Source: Kalmanozyma brasiliensis GHG001 (taxonomy: Eukaryota > Basidiomycota > Ustilaginomycetes > Ustilaginales). Taken from it: a DNA stretch of 64,000 nucleotides. Positions 30,243 through 41,709 of the stretch are shown piece by piece. The position numbers and the translations under genes were made by a program. The notes under the pieces were generated by a model, which made no database searches, was not told the origin of the DNA, and saw only the letters and a list, made by a program, of their open reading frames with translations. Within the stretch, counting starts at the first letter, position 1. Each line of letters opens with the position of its first letter. The stretch is taken from contig NW_015961961.1 in assembly GCF_000497045.1 (NCBI RefSeq), forward strand, positions 372,001 through 436,000, written 5' to 3'.

Positions 30243-30619
30243 TCAGCCATTGAGCCTCTTGAACACGTTGTAGGTAGGGAAACCGACGATGAGCTGGGTG
30301 ACGCCGTACTGGAGAGTGGTGACCAGGTCGGCGCCGCGGTAGAGACAGTAACCGACCATGGCGACAGCCTCAGCGATGTGCAGGTTGACGACGAGGTTGA
30401 GCACCTTGTCAATGTTCTGGCGACCACCGAAGAGGTTGGCAAAGTCGCGGTTGTCGCGGCCGAAGTAGGCGGCGGCGAATAGGCCGACGATGACGACGGC
30501 AGGACGTTGAGGGAAAGCGTAACGAATCTGATGCATCACGCGGACGTGAATGACAGACAAGTCAGTATACATGTGCCGAATCATCGAGAGAACTCTCTGA
30601 TACTCACAGGTCTGGACAT
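30243..30619 (-). CDS. Small integral membrane protein, unrecognised
   Basis: Two exons: 30619..30608 (only MSRP) and 30527..30243, with an 80-nt intron (gtgagt...cag). The 98-aa product has a hydrophobic helix at about residues 12-29 (AVVIVGLFAAAYFGRD), a central Asn/Arg-rich segment, and two further hydrophobic stretches (about 45-63 and 70-88). The C-terminus is NVFKRLNG. The very short first exon would be missed by simple frame searches. It is supported by a good donor and acceptor and by the absence of any in-frame ATG close upstream of exon 2. Length and topology suggest an organelle or ER membrane protein. I do not recognise the family. Confidence 0.6.
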
Positions 30620-31406
30620 GTTGGGCAAAGTTAAGATGATGGTGTGGTCGAAAGGATCCCGATGACGGACGAGGCTGAGGATGAGGTGTGGATCGTGTGA
30701 CGCATCCATCCATCACACAGGCAGGCGGCGCCTCCTCCACTTTTGGGGCGGCAACCGTCTTTGAGAATGCTATTTCGGGCACCTCCGGCCCACATGTAGC
30801 CGTGTCACAAATGGTCCCCACCGTCGTGGATAGGCGGTGACGCTGGCCCTCCTTGTCGGTATATCCGGTGTCAGACCTCGTGATGAGATCGGAAGGCATC
30901 GCCGATCCATCGGAAGCCTGCCCGAAGAGAGCCACACACGGATATCGCGCTTAGGTGGTGTGAGAAAGTCGTCCGTCGGACTGGATCCGCGGTCGGAGAG
31001 CGTCCGAAAAAGCTAAATTTGGCCGGTGCGCTGCCTGTCAATTGCGGGGTCAGCAAAAGGTGCATGTGACAGCTCGAGAAGACTCATCGGCTATCCAAGG
31101 CGGACAGTCCGAAACAAGGGTCCTGGCGAGAGAGCCTTGTTGCTTGCTTGGTTGACGTGACTGGTTGCAGAGTCAATCCTCAACACTCAGACTCGTCTTG
31201 GCGCTAACCTAGGCCCCACGCTGATGTTCCGCCGTGTGGATCAAGGCTGACAAGGATCGAGCCTCGAGTGTTCGGACAAGATGCGCGAGCCCGGACCCTC
31301 TCCGTCCAGCATGCACAGACGCAACGCTACCTCGTCCACATATAAGCAGCCTAGGCTGAGGCCTCGTTGCGCCTCATTCACCCCTGACAACACCGAATAG
31401 ATCACC
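30620..31406. promoter_or_regulatory. Divergent promoter region; TATA box for the decarboxylase
   Basis: A 787-bp region. TATAAG at 31341-31346 lies 66 nt before the decarboxylase ATG, a compact arrangement typical of strongly regulated fungal genes. No coding signal was seen elsewhere. Confidence 0.5.
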
Positions 31407-32477
<1,071 letters not shown>

Positions 32478-32587
32478 CGCGATCTGTACACTTCTACCCC
32501 TGCACAGTCTATGTCGTCGAACATGTAGCAATGCAAGATCGCTTGTCACCAGTCTATACATTGTGAAGGTCTGTAACGGTGGGCCGT

Positions 32588-33074
32588 TCAGGTCTCGCGA
32601 GGGATGCCGTCCTGCTCCGACGCTGAGCCGTCATGTGGTGATGTCTCGATCTCGTGGTGCTCGGAGTCGACCTTGCTGTTCAGCAAGTCTCTCTGTTTAG
32701 CAAGAGCTGCGACCTCCGTCTTCAGTTGATGCTCGGCGACTCCGCCGTCGGCCTTCGCTTCTGCTGCCCCCCGAAGTCCAGTGACGACTCCAGCCGCAAC
32801 GACCATGACCAACTGAACGAACCCCATGATCGCAATGAACAGTCCATGATAGAGAATGGCGTTGCTCTTGCATAGCAACGTGCAGCCTGACACGCCAATG
32901 ATCGATGTAGCGCTGTATGTGCCCTCGGGACAGGGTGGACACTTAGCGTCTGCCATCGCAGGCGATGTTCTTGGTGACAGTGTAGACACGTTCGAAGAGG
33001 AGTACGAGCAGAAGGACGTAGACCAGGGACGCGAGGTTGCGATCGGCAAAGCCTACGAGGATGACCTTGTCCAT
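32588..33074 (-). CDS. Small two-helix membrane protein, apparently split over two overlapping frames
   Basis: The first ATG after a TATATAAT element (33165-33172, minus sense) is at 33074. It opens 43 codons with one hydrophobic helix (LASLVYVLLLVLLFERVY) and ends in TAA at 32943-32945. A second ATG at 32956, in another frame and overlapping by 14 nt, opens 122 codons (MADAKCPPCPEGTY and onward). These have a Cys-rich loop (CPPCP, GCTLLC), a hydrophobic helix (about residues 37-57), and a polar coiled-coil-like tail. The two read naturally as one protein: helix, Cys-rich loop, helix, cytoplasmic coil. A single-base insertion in the assembly, an unrecognised tiny intron, or a real upstream frame are all possible. 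I do not recognise the family. Confidence 0.5.
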
Positions 33075-33672
33075 GAGTGAGGAGCGCGAGGGTAGAGAAG
33101 CTGGTCGAGACCGAGTCTGTGGTGAGTGAGTGGACGGGACAGCAGACGACGTCTCGAGTGGGCCATTATATAGGCTCGTATCTGGGCATCAAGGCTACTG
33201 CGTGTGGGTCAGGGAGCTGTTCGCCATTGTTGCGCCAAGCTCATCTGAACCAAAGCTTGCGCATGCGAGAATCGACTAGATGATCTGAATAAGGATCTTC
33301 ATCTGCGTGTTCTATTGTGGTTCAGCAGCGTTCTGCAGTTCGACTGAAAGCGAAGCTCGATGCAGCTGCTCAGAATGTTGTCGACCCTCGAATGAGCCCT
33401 CGGGAAGCCTCTGGTCCGCCGACCATCTCCACGCCAGTGCAGCAAGAGCTCAAAGTCAGTCGAATCTCTCTGCTCAGCGACGGAAGAACTTTCGATTTCA
33501 GAATCAAGGATGACATTGTCGATGCTCCTGTCTTCTTGCACGACCGCACACCACCCTTCCATCCCGAGCACGAAGTCGAGCACAACCTTCTTTGCCTTCG
33601 CCATCCTTCCGACGATGCAGCATGGGGTAGTGACCATCAGCCCATGCACGCCGAGCACTTCAATCGCGCGCT
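33075..33672. other. Intergenic region with TATA element (minus) and an orphan plus-strand frame
   Basis: TATATAAT lies at 33165-33172 in minus sense, about 90 nt upstream of the small membrane protein. On the plus strand a frame open from 33317 (internal ATG 33392) to 33730 shows C-rich third positions but no recognisable domain. It overlaps the 3' end of the large precursor gene on the other strand. I do not call it a gene. Confidence 0.35.
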
Positions 33673-36600
33673 TTACGTCACTGGTCTGCCAGAGTCATTT
33701 CGAACGACGGCGTCGTGGGCACGCTTGTGAAGGTCATTGGCGCCGTTGAACGCCGCTCCGTTCGCATGCGGCCCATCTTCTTTCGACGTGTGCCTCGAGA
33801 CCAACCACGTGATGCCAGCACCAGCAGCAAGGACCGTCATCATAGCCGTGCAGTAGGCAACGAAGCCCTTACCAAACTCGGCCGCGTCCTGCTTCCACCG
33901 CACCCATCGAGGGTCAACAGCTTCTTCGCGTGCAGCTGCCATTTCGATCTCGGTGACGGGGTTGACCAAGGCACGCTTGTCGAGGTGCTTTGACGATGAT
34001 TCGTCGAGCATGTGGTGATCCGGAGAGGCGCTGACGCCCTTTTTGAAAGCTCGAAGCTGCTCTCGCTGCTGCCACTGGCGCTCCTTCTCCCTTGTCTCGG
34101 AGTTGATCAGCTTGTAGAAGAGGTAAGTGAACCCGGCCTCGGCGGCAGCGATCGCTCCCGTGAGCATAGCCCACTTGCGCACCTTTTGCGCTCGAATTCT
34201 CCTCTCAGTCCATGTGAGCGCATGTCTCTGTGGAACAATGTTGAGCCTTTCACCAGCGTTGCGCCACAAGTCGGAGAGGATCTTTTTCGACCAGCGCTTG
34301 GACAACGGTCTGTCCAGAATTGCATCGCGCTTCTTGAGGCCAGGGTCGTCGGGGGCCTTCGTCTGCTGCTCGTCCCGTTGGCGCTCCGCTTGCAGCCGCT
34401 GTTGCTCCTTCTCCCGCGCCTTGGCACTAGTCAGCCTGTAGTAGAGGTAGGCCAACGCGCTCTCAGCACTGACGAACGCTCCAGTCACGAGGATGAACCA
34501 GTTGCGCGCCCTTCGCTCTCGAGCTCTGAACTCTGCGTGACTGAGAGGCAGTCGTCTCTGAGCGACATTAAAGTCTTCTGGCGCCATTCGCCACATCTCC
34601 ACGAGCGCATCTTTCAACGAGCGCCTGGATAGATGCTCTTCACCGACTTCGTCCCGTTTCATGACTGTGGGGCGGTGAACGGGCTCGACGTGAGTCTCGT
34701 GTTGTTGACGTTCTTGCTCCAACAGCCGCTGTCGCTCATCCTTCCTTGCTCGAGCGTCAACGACTTTATAAAAGAGGTAAGCTTTGGCAGCTTCGAAAGC
34801 GGCAGCCGCACCACCGAGGAGGGCGTACTTGCGCAAACGCTGTGCTCGTGCTTGCATCTCCATTGGTGTCAGCGGCGTTCTGTTGATCAAGGTCTTGAAG
34901 TCTGCCTCCGCCAACTTAGCCATCTCTGTGATATCTTTCAGCGAGCGCTTCGACAGAGACGCCTCGGAGCCTTCGTCGTTGTTTCGATTGACATCGCTCT
35001 CGATCGGTCCTGTGTACTGCTTGCGTTGTGGACGTCGTTTTCGACGAAGCCGCTGAAAGCCTTTCTTTTTCACGCCGTGATCCGCCGTTACCAGTTCTAA
35101 CAGCAGATACGCATTGGTAGCTTCGAACGTTGTGGCAGCACCACCAGAAAGAGCATAGGTGCGAAATCGCTTCGCTCGAGCTTTTCGCTGACTCGCGCTG
35201 AGCGATGTCTTCCTCACCAAGCTTTTTAAGTCCTTTCCAACCACTTTGGCCATTTTGGAAAGATCTTTGAGCGAGCGCTTGGACAGTGTCGCGCCACCTT
35301 CTTCGCGTTGGCCTTGATCGAAACGATGAGAGTCTGCGACCGTCGGCTGCTCGTGCCGCAGGCGTTTCTTCTTGGACTGCTGACGCTCCTGACTGATAGC
35401 CTGGTGGATGGGCTCCTTGAAGCTTGAGTAGAGCTTGAAAGCTGCCGCGCGGCCGATGGGGATCGCTACGAAGGCGTAGTCTTCAAACCTCTCGGCGTCC
35501 TCTTGCTCTTGTAGGGGCCCGATCTGCATCTTGGCAGCCAAAGTCTCCATGTCCTGTCCCGCCTCACCGAGCCTAGTTACGCCGACTGCGCGCTTGAAGA
35601 CCGGCGGGTGGCTTGGATTGTCGACCGACTGATTTTGCGGGTGCTTCTTGTTGTAAGCGACAATGAAGCCGACAAGCCCACCAAATGTGGCAACAGTGGC
35701 GGCGAAAACAGGAATGGCAAGCACCCAAGGGCTCAGCTCGCGGGTAGCCTCGACAGCATCCGCCGGCAGCTCCATGTCGAGCGGAACGATCTGTGCCGTG
35801 GCGCGTCCGTCTGCCAGATTGTTGTTCGCTCCTCCGGCATGTGGGTTGAACATGCGTTTCGCGAGATGCTCGTTTGCTACGGAGCCAGGCCGGTCCTGAC
35901 GAGTCACTTCTAACCGCTTGAAGATCATCGTGTGGATTTTCGAATCAGCGAGAACAGTGTTTGGCGTAGTCCGATGAGCTTCCGAAAGATTGGCTGGAGC
36001 AGGCGGAGGTGCATCATGCTTGGTATCCTTCGTGGAGCCAATCCATAGAAAAGCCCCTGCGACTGCAGTCAGAGCTCCAGCGCCGAGGAGGGACTTGACG
36101 ATCATCTGGTTGCTCTCGGAAGGGTATCGCTGCAAGATCATCTGAAAGTCTCGAGCGCCTCCCGCCGCGGGCGTGTTTGCAATCACGGCCCGAGCTGCTG
36201 CGAAAGGGTTAAAGCGCTTCACGAGGAGAGGACTCGCTTCGCTCTCCCTTTCGGATATAATCGTTGGTGTTCCGCGGCGACGAAGACCAGAATGGCTGGG
36301 AGCAGCGGCAGCACGAGCCTCGTTCTGAGCGACGGCTTGCTGGACTTGCGCCTCCTGCTGAGCCTGCGACTCGGCCACTTGCGCGTTGAGGTTCTGGATC
36401 GCTTCTTGATCTCGGTGCATTTTCTGACCTATGAGCAACGCCGAGCCTGCGCTGACGGCAGCAGCAACGGCCATACGAGGTCGTTGCTTGGGATCCTGCC
36501 AGAAATGGCTGTACACCTTTTTGCCGCCTTCAAGGCCTGTGTCCGTGGCATCAGCAGCGGGTTGAGATTGGAGAGATGGCCTGTCGTACAGTCTAGCCCG

Positions 36601-37128
36601 AATCAGAGCTTGATCCGCATCGCCAGTGTAGCCAGCCTCGGTGCCGGCGAAGCGGAAGGGTCGTCGAAGACGTTGTGGTGAAGAAGGCGCTTCGGAGGCT
36701 TCTTCAAAAGAGAGCCGACCGGGTCGAGGAAAGGGTTTTGGTGTCGATGCTTCGATACCGGACTCCGTAGCTTCAGCAGCTTCAGCAGCCTCAGCAGCGA
36801 CGTTCTTGTTGCCCCGAATACGCCGACCGAGGCGAGCAAAGATGTCAGCGATGGCTTCCGAAGCCTGCGAGAGACCTTCAACGCGCTGTTTCGTCAATCA
36901 TTCCAGGAATGGAATTGAGTTAGCCTAGTCGCATTGCGAAGCACATCATGGCTGAGACGGTTCCGGTCTGCTTACGCGTTTGACTTTTGGTCCGGATGGT
37001 CCGGCCGCCTTGGTAGGGCGTGAAGTCTTGCGAGCCAGCTCAAGATCCGACTTTGCCTCTCGTAGAGGCTGGCACGCAACGGCCGCGATCAATAGATACA
37101 CAGCCACAAATAGAAAAAGAAGCCTCAT
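33673..37128 (-). CDS. Secretory modular precursor with repeated helix units and Kex2-type sites (unrecognised)
   Basis: Two exons: 37128..36976 and 36885..33673, with a 90-nt intron (gtaagc...cag), give 1121 aa. Exon 1 encodes a signal peptide (MRLLFLFVAVYLLIAAVAC) and ends ...KVKR. Exon 2 has no ATG of its own at its start. L/V/I-x-K/R-R processing-type sites end at residues about 51, 275, 375, 395, 483, 588, 698, 795, 806, 904, 915, 1022 and 1106. Four clear tandem repeats (about 589-1022) begin SLKD or WSKK, share an Arg-rich stretch followed by a hydrophobic helix (for example KYALLGGAAAAFEAAKAYLF), and end L-[SD]-[KR]-R. Spacing is 107-110 residues. Earlier units (276-588) keep a 100-108 spacing and a helix, with weaker sequence likeness. 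The pattern resembles Kex2-processed repeat proteins of fungi, but each unit carries a membrane-type helix. Function is unknown. Confidence 0.75.
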
Positions 37129-37981
37129 CGCCGTGGATCGTGACTGCAGTCAGCAAGGTGATGAGTGACTGAGGAGGTGTGTGAAGCAGCATGCGAAGAT
37201 CAACTTCGAGGTGAGAAGAGTACCGAGGCGCAAGAACAGAAAGGACTTTGGCGGGGTCGTAGATGCAGGCATCAGCTCCTCATATACCCTGAAAAGTGGG
37301 CTAGTGGCGTGTATATTTGGGCCCCACATGAAGGCCGTCATCGTCCAGGCAGTGGGTGGCTAATCCAGGCAACGAACGTCGAGCGAAAACTTCGACTTCA
37401 TTTGCAGGAACAAATCTGCTAAAAGGGTCGAGTGATGCGGACTCGGCGGATATGAGTATGGGCGTGCGATGATCAGGCACCGAAAGCAATAGAAGATCTA
37501 GCTCGACGAGACGAGTTGACAACGCTTGTCCCTGAAAAGCACGATATTGAACGAGTTTCCGCAAGACGGGGTCTTTCGACTTAGTTGGAGTCAGCTGATC
37601 AGTCCGGTCTCGACGTTCGACTGGCGCAAATGAATCAAGCGGGGCCGTCTGATATAGGACCGATGACTTCAAGCCGTCGACGCCTCTCGACGTTGGCAGC
37701 TCGGCTGCTGTCATGGGATCAAGTCGGCGATATACAAAACAAGCGGCGACTTGGTGGCGACCTCGCTCGACCGAAGCAGCTCCGCTGTTGCTTCGCTTTA
37801 ACAAATACCAAAAATGGAGCGCACGGACGCGAAGGTGTTGATCTTCCTATGATATTCGGCTGTGCTGCGTGTTCATGCAGCTGAAAGGGGGAGTGTCACC
37901 CTCCACCACTGTGCATCCATCCTTCCATCCATATCCTCCTCTTCGTCGACCCGTAGCTGTCTCTGCACTCGCTCTGACGTC
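37129..37981. promoter_or_regulatory. Divergent region between the modular precursor (-) and AIP1 (+)
   Basis: An 853-bp region. A weak TATA-like element (gtatatg, minus sense, near 37282-37288) lies about 155 nt upstream of the precursor ATG. No coding signal was seen. Confidence 0.35.
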
Positions 37982-39805
37982 ATGTCGGCCACGCTACAGA
38001 ACGTGCTCCCGGGCAACCCTGCCACCATCCGAGCTCAATCCACCAAGATCTCGGTGGATCCCAAAGGCGAAAAGGTCGTCTACTGCCAGAACCGCACTGT
38101 CTTCATTCGCTCCATCACCGACCCCAACAAACCCGCCATCGCCTACTCGCAGCACTCGCAGCCCACCACAGCAGCGCGCATCTCGCCCACCGGCTACTAC
38201 TGCGCATCCGCGGACCAAGCTGGCAACGTCCGCGTATGGGACCTGGTCGGTGACGAGCAGATCCTCAAGAACGAGGTCAAGGTCATCGCTGGACGCATCA
38301 ACGACCTTGCGTGGGACGGCGAGTCGAAGCGCATCATTGCCGTCGGTGACGGTCGCGAGAGGTTCGGACACGCCTTTTCATTCGACAGCGGATCGAGTGT
38401 GGGAGAGATCACGGGTCACAGTCGACAGATCAACGCGGTGGCCATCCGCAAAGACCGCCCCTTCCGCGCTGTCACCGCAGGAGACGACAACGCGCTCGTC
38501 TTCTACCACGGTGCGCCGTACAAGTACAACAAGACCATCAACACACACACTCGCTTCGTTCAGGATGTTGCCTATGCGCCCAACGGAGATCACTTTGTTT
38601 CGGTCGGTTCGGACAGCAAAGTCTTCGTCTACGATGGAAAGACGGGCGACACGGTCGTCGAACTCTCCGAAAAGGCGTCCGGTGGACACACGGGGACCAT
38701 CTTTGCCGTCGACTACTCGCCCGACAGCAAGAGGATCGCTACGGCGGGCGCGGATGGCTTTGTGAAAGTGTGGGACATCGCAGCTGCCAAAGTCGAGGCA
38801 TCACACGACTTGAGCAGTCAGAGCAGCCAGAAGGTGGACGATCAGCAGGTGGGACTCGTGTGGGCAGGCAGTCGCATCATCTCGCTCAGCTTCGCAGGCG
38901 CGTTGAACGTCATCGAGGAGGGCGGAAAGGTCAACAAGCTCTATGGCGCATGCAAGAGCTTTGGTGTGCGATCGCTGGATCTCGCCGAGGACGGCAAGAC
39001 GCTCGTTGGTGGCAGCTACGACGGACGCGTGCTGTCATGGTCGCCAGATGGAACTTGCAAGCCGATCACGGGTGGCGAAACTTTGACGGCTGCTGTGCTG
39101 GGTGTCCACTCGACCCGCGATGGTGTCGTTGTGGCAAGCATGGACGATTCGGTGCGCAAGATCTCGGGTGGCAAGTACGACGGTGCAGCTGTAGCTGCTT
39201 CGAGCCAGCCCAAGGGGACCGCAGCTTCGACTAGCGGCGTCGTCGTCATCGCCGGTGCGCAGGGGATCGACATCATCGAAAACGGCAAAAAGACACATCA
39301 CGCTACCACCTACACGCCCTCCTCAGCGGCCATCTCGGCAGACGCATCGCACGTCGCTGTCGGAGCTGAAGACGGAAAGGTGCATCTGTACACACACTCA
39401 TCCGGCTCGCTCAAGGAGAACGGTACGCTGACCAACAACCGATCGGCCGTCACGGCGCTTGCCTTTGACCCTCAGCTCTCGCTGCTCGCTGCTGGCGAAT
39501 CCACCGGCAAAATCCAGGTCTACGACCTCGCCAGCAAGTCGCTCAAGATCGCGCACTGGGTGTACCACTCCGCGCGCATCAACGACATCCGCTTCTCGCC
39601 CGATGGCACCCACGCGGTCTCGGCGAGCTTGGACACCCACGTCTACGTGTGGAGCGTCAAGAAGCCGATGAAGAACATTGCGATCAAGAATGCGCACGCC
39701 AATGGCGCGCAGGCGGTGACATGGTTGGCCGACAACGAGTTTGCCAGCGCCGGTGCGGATGCGGTGGTGCGGACGTGGAAGGTGAGGCGTCACGAAGGGG
39801 CGTGA
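37982..39805 (+). CDS. AIP1: Actin-interacting protein 1 (AIP1/WDR1)
   Basis: 607 aa from ATG 37982 (MSATLQNVLPGNPATIRAQS). WD repeats fill the protein and form two seven-bladed propellers in known AIP1 structures. Diagnostic blocks include the N-terminal ISVDPKGEKVVYCQNRTVFI, WDLVGDEQILKNEVKVIAGR, GHSRQINAVAIRKDRPFR, FVKVWDIA, and the C-terminal VYHSARINDIRFSPDGTH and WSVKKPMKNI. Family knowledge: AIP1 enhances cofilin-driven actin filament disassembly and caps severed barbed ends at cortical patches. In-frame codons upstream from 37862 are leader. Length is typical. Confidence 0.95.
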   Translation: MSATLQNVLPGNPATIRAQSTKISVDPKGEKVVYCQNRTVFIRSITDPNKPAIAYSQHSQPTTAARISPTGYYCASADQAGNVRVWDLVGDEQILKNEVKVIAGRINDLAWDGESKRIIAVGDGRERFGHAFSFDSGSSVGEITGHSRQINAVAIRKDRPFRAVTAGDDNALVFYHGAPYKYNKTINTHTRFVQDVAYAPNGDHFVSVGSDSKVFVYDGKTGDTVVELSEKASGGHTGTIFAVDYSPDSKRIATAGADGFVKVWDIAAAKVEASHDLSSQSSQKVDDQQVGLVWAGSRIISLSFAGALNVIEEGGKVNKLYGACKSFGVRSLDLAEDGKTLVGGSYDGRVLSWSPDGTCKPITGGETLTAAVLGVHSTRDGVVVASMDDSVRKISGGKYDGAAVAASSQPKGTAASTSGVVVIAGAQGIDIIENGKKTHHATTYTPSSAAISADASHVAVGAEDGKVHLYTHSSGSLKENGTLTNNRSAVTALAFDPQLSLLAAGESTGKIQVYDLASKSLKIAHWVYHSARINDIRFSPDGTHAVSASLDTHVYVWSVKKPMKNIAIKNAHANGAQAVTWLADNEFASAGADAVVRTWKVRRHEGA

Positions 39806-40283
39806 GCTTGGATGCCGCTCTAGACCATGTTGTAGCAAATACACTTTTGTTCACGGGCATCTCTGTGTTGGGCAAATGGCGTTCAGCGATCGAGCCGCCA
39901 GTCGCATTTGCCTTGGAGAAACGAAGCGGCCTTGCTCGTTGGCGTCTGATGAGCAAATCACTCATTGACAGGCGGGTCTGATCACTGCGGCTCCTTTTCG
40001 TGGTAGACTGAAGCGTGATACAGTAGCTTCCTTGGTCGGCGGCCAATTCGCCTCGAGAACGAACAGAGGCCACTCGACGAGACGTCTCCTGGAGCACTGG
40101 AATCTCACTCTCATCGATGCATATAAGAAGGGAAGGTAGTTTGGCCTCTTTTCGTCCATGGTTACCCACTCGCTCGCCCCACAGAACTCGCCAGTACATT
40201 CCTTTGCATCCTTCGCTCCCTCCTCTGTACCCTCACTCGTTCGCCTCGAACATCCACACCAACCGGGGATTCGCTTGCCAAGA
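39806..40283. promoter_or_regulatory. Promoter region of the secreted peroxygenase with TATA element
   Basis: A 478-bp region. ATATAAG at 40121-40127 lies about 157 nt before the chosen ATG. The peroxygenase frame is open from 40158, but the signal peptide starts at 40284. Confidence 0.45.
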
Positions 40284-41546
40284 ATGCGATTCGCCATCCG
40301 ATATGCGTGCTCGCTGCTCTCGTTCATCTTTCTCGTCGTCCCCTCAATGGCTCTGCCCAACATTGGCGCTCTGATGAAGCGGGGTCCCGACGGCGAGCCG
40401 TCGCACTTCGAAAGACGTCTTCTCTCGGCAGACCCCATCTCGCTGCACACCATGATCACCAGTCTCCGCGACACGGTGTCCGAGCTGAACAATCGAACTT
40501 CCGTTCCCGAAGCAGACGATTTGATGCGGACGCCCGTGAGGCAGGTTACATCAGACCAGATCTACCGCGCGTTCAACATCCAGCCCTCGGACGCGATGGC
40601 TGACTACTACCGGCGACGCAGCCTCATGCCTCTAGGAGAAGACTCTTCGCATGCGTACCAGCCTCCTGCGCAGGGGGCACGACGTGGGCCGTGTCCAGGA
40701 TTAAACACGATTGCTAACCACGGCTATTTACCCCGAAACGGCATCGTCAACCCGATCCAGCTCGTCGTTGGCACATTCGAAGGCCTGAACCTCAGTCCGG
40801 ACCTAGCCGGCATCCTCGCCGCAATCTCCTTTATCGGCATGGGCGATCTCCTCCAAATGCAGCTGTCCATCGGCGCCAAATCCGGCCTGGGCGACGGACT
40901 CAACCACCACGGCATCCTCGAAGGCGACGGCTCCGTCACCCGCCTCGACCACTACTTTGGCAACAGCTGGGATGCCAACCCCGCCCTTGTGGAGATGTTC
41001 ATCAACGAGACCAACACCTGGGGTCATGGGGATGTGACACCGTATTCGCTGGCTCACTCGCGCTATCGTGCCTGGGACTATGGACGCAAGTCCAACCCAG
41101 TGTTCGATTTCAACCCGTGGCGAATGCTCGTGGCGTATGCAGAGAGCGGATTTGTGCACCAGCTACTGCGTGGATCGCTGAGTCGTTTTGACGAAATCGC
41201 CATTCGCAGTTGGTTTGTCCAAGAACGCTTTCCGGAAGGTTGGAGCAAGCGTTTGGTGCCGTTCAGCACACCAGAGATCCTCGCTTGGGCAGGTCTCATT
41301 GCGGGACTCAAACCGATCATTCCAGGAACCGGCGATGGTCACGGGGGGTTTGTGCCGACGCCCAACACCGATCCTGCATATAGCAAGATGGCCGGCATGA
41401 TGGGCAACAAGTACGCAAATACGACGGTGGGCGACCTGCTCTGCTACGCCGGGAACGAGGTGCTCGGCTTCATCCCCTCGCAGTTGATCAACATCGTCGG
41501 CGCTTTGGGTCTCAAGGGGGTGAGCACCGAGATAAAGTGCAAATAA
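40284..41546 (+). CDS. Secreted heme-thiolate peroxidase (chloroperoxidase/unspecific peroxygenase family)
   Basis: 420 aa from ATG 40284, chosen because it starts a signal peptide (MRFAIRYACSLLSFIFLVV, ending near SMALP). A propeptide-like stretch ends at LMKR. The family mark is RGPCPGLNTIANHGYLPRNG, in which the Cys of PCP is the proximal heme ligand. Distal-side motifs follow: GLNHHGILEGDGSVTRLDHY contains the EGD-S-x-x-R pattern of unspecific peroxygenases, where Glu acts as acid/base and Arg positions it. ETNTWGHGD follows. Family knowledge: such enzymes use hydrogen peroxide to oxygenate or halogenate varied substrates outside the cell. The long N-terminal region before the Cys motif (about 130 residues) marks the long-type group. 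It is convergent with the arrestin gene. Confidence 0.87.
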   Translation: MRFAIRYACSLLSFIFLVVPSMALPNIGALMKRGPDGEPSHFERRLLSADPISLHTMITSLRDTVSELNNRTSVPEADDLMRTPVRQVTSDQIYRAFNIQPSDAMADYYRRRSLMPLGEDSSHAYQPPAQGARRGPCPGLNTIANHGYLPRNGIVNPIQLVVGTFEGLNLSPDLAGILAAISFIGMGDLLQMQLSIGAKSGLGDGLNHHGILEGDGSVTRLDHYFGNSWDANPALVEMFINETNTWGHGDVTPYSLAHSRYRAWDYGRKSNPVFDFNPWRMLVAYAESGFVHQLLRGSLSRFDEIAIRSWFVQERFPEGWSKRLVPFSTPEILAWAGLIAGLKPIIPGTGDGHGGFVPTPNTDPAYSKMAGMMGNKYANTTVGDLLCYAGNEVLGFIPSQLINIVGALGLKGVSTEIKCK

Positions 41547-41709
41547 GACTCGTGCGCGCACACGCACACACGCTTTCCTATACTTCTCCTTGCAAATTAC
41601 TTCCCTCTGCGCCGCCCAAGACCAGCTTAAATACAGTCCTTTCGATTCCCTGTGTCCGTTCGTGCTTAGCATCCTGTTCGAATGATGCGAGCTTTGTTCC
41701 GAATGAAAA

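Noticed and set aside
28883..30442. 519-codon frame opposite the J-domain gene
   Set aside because: Antisense shadow. The sense frame has complete TPR and J domains, and the opposite product is low-complexity.
33317..33730. Plus-strand frame of 137 codons with C-rich third positions
   Set aside because: No ATG at its start (internal ATG at 33392), no domain, and its end overlaps the modular precursor gene. The evidence is too weak to call a gene.
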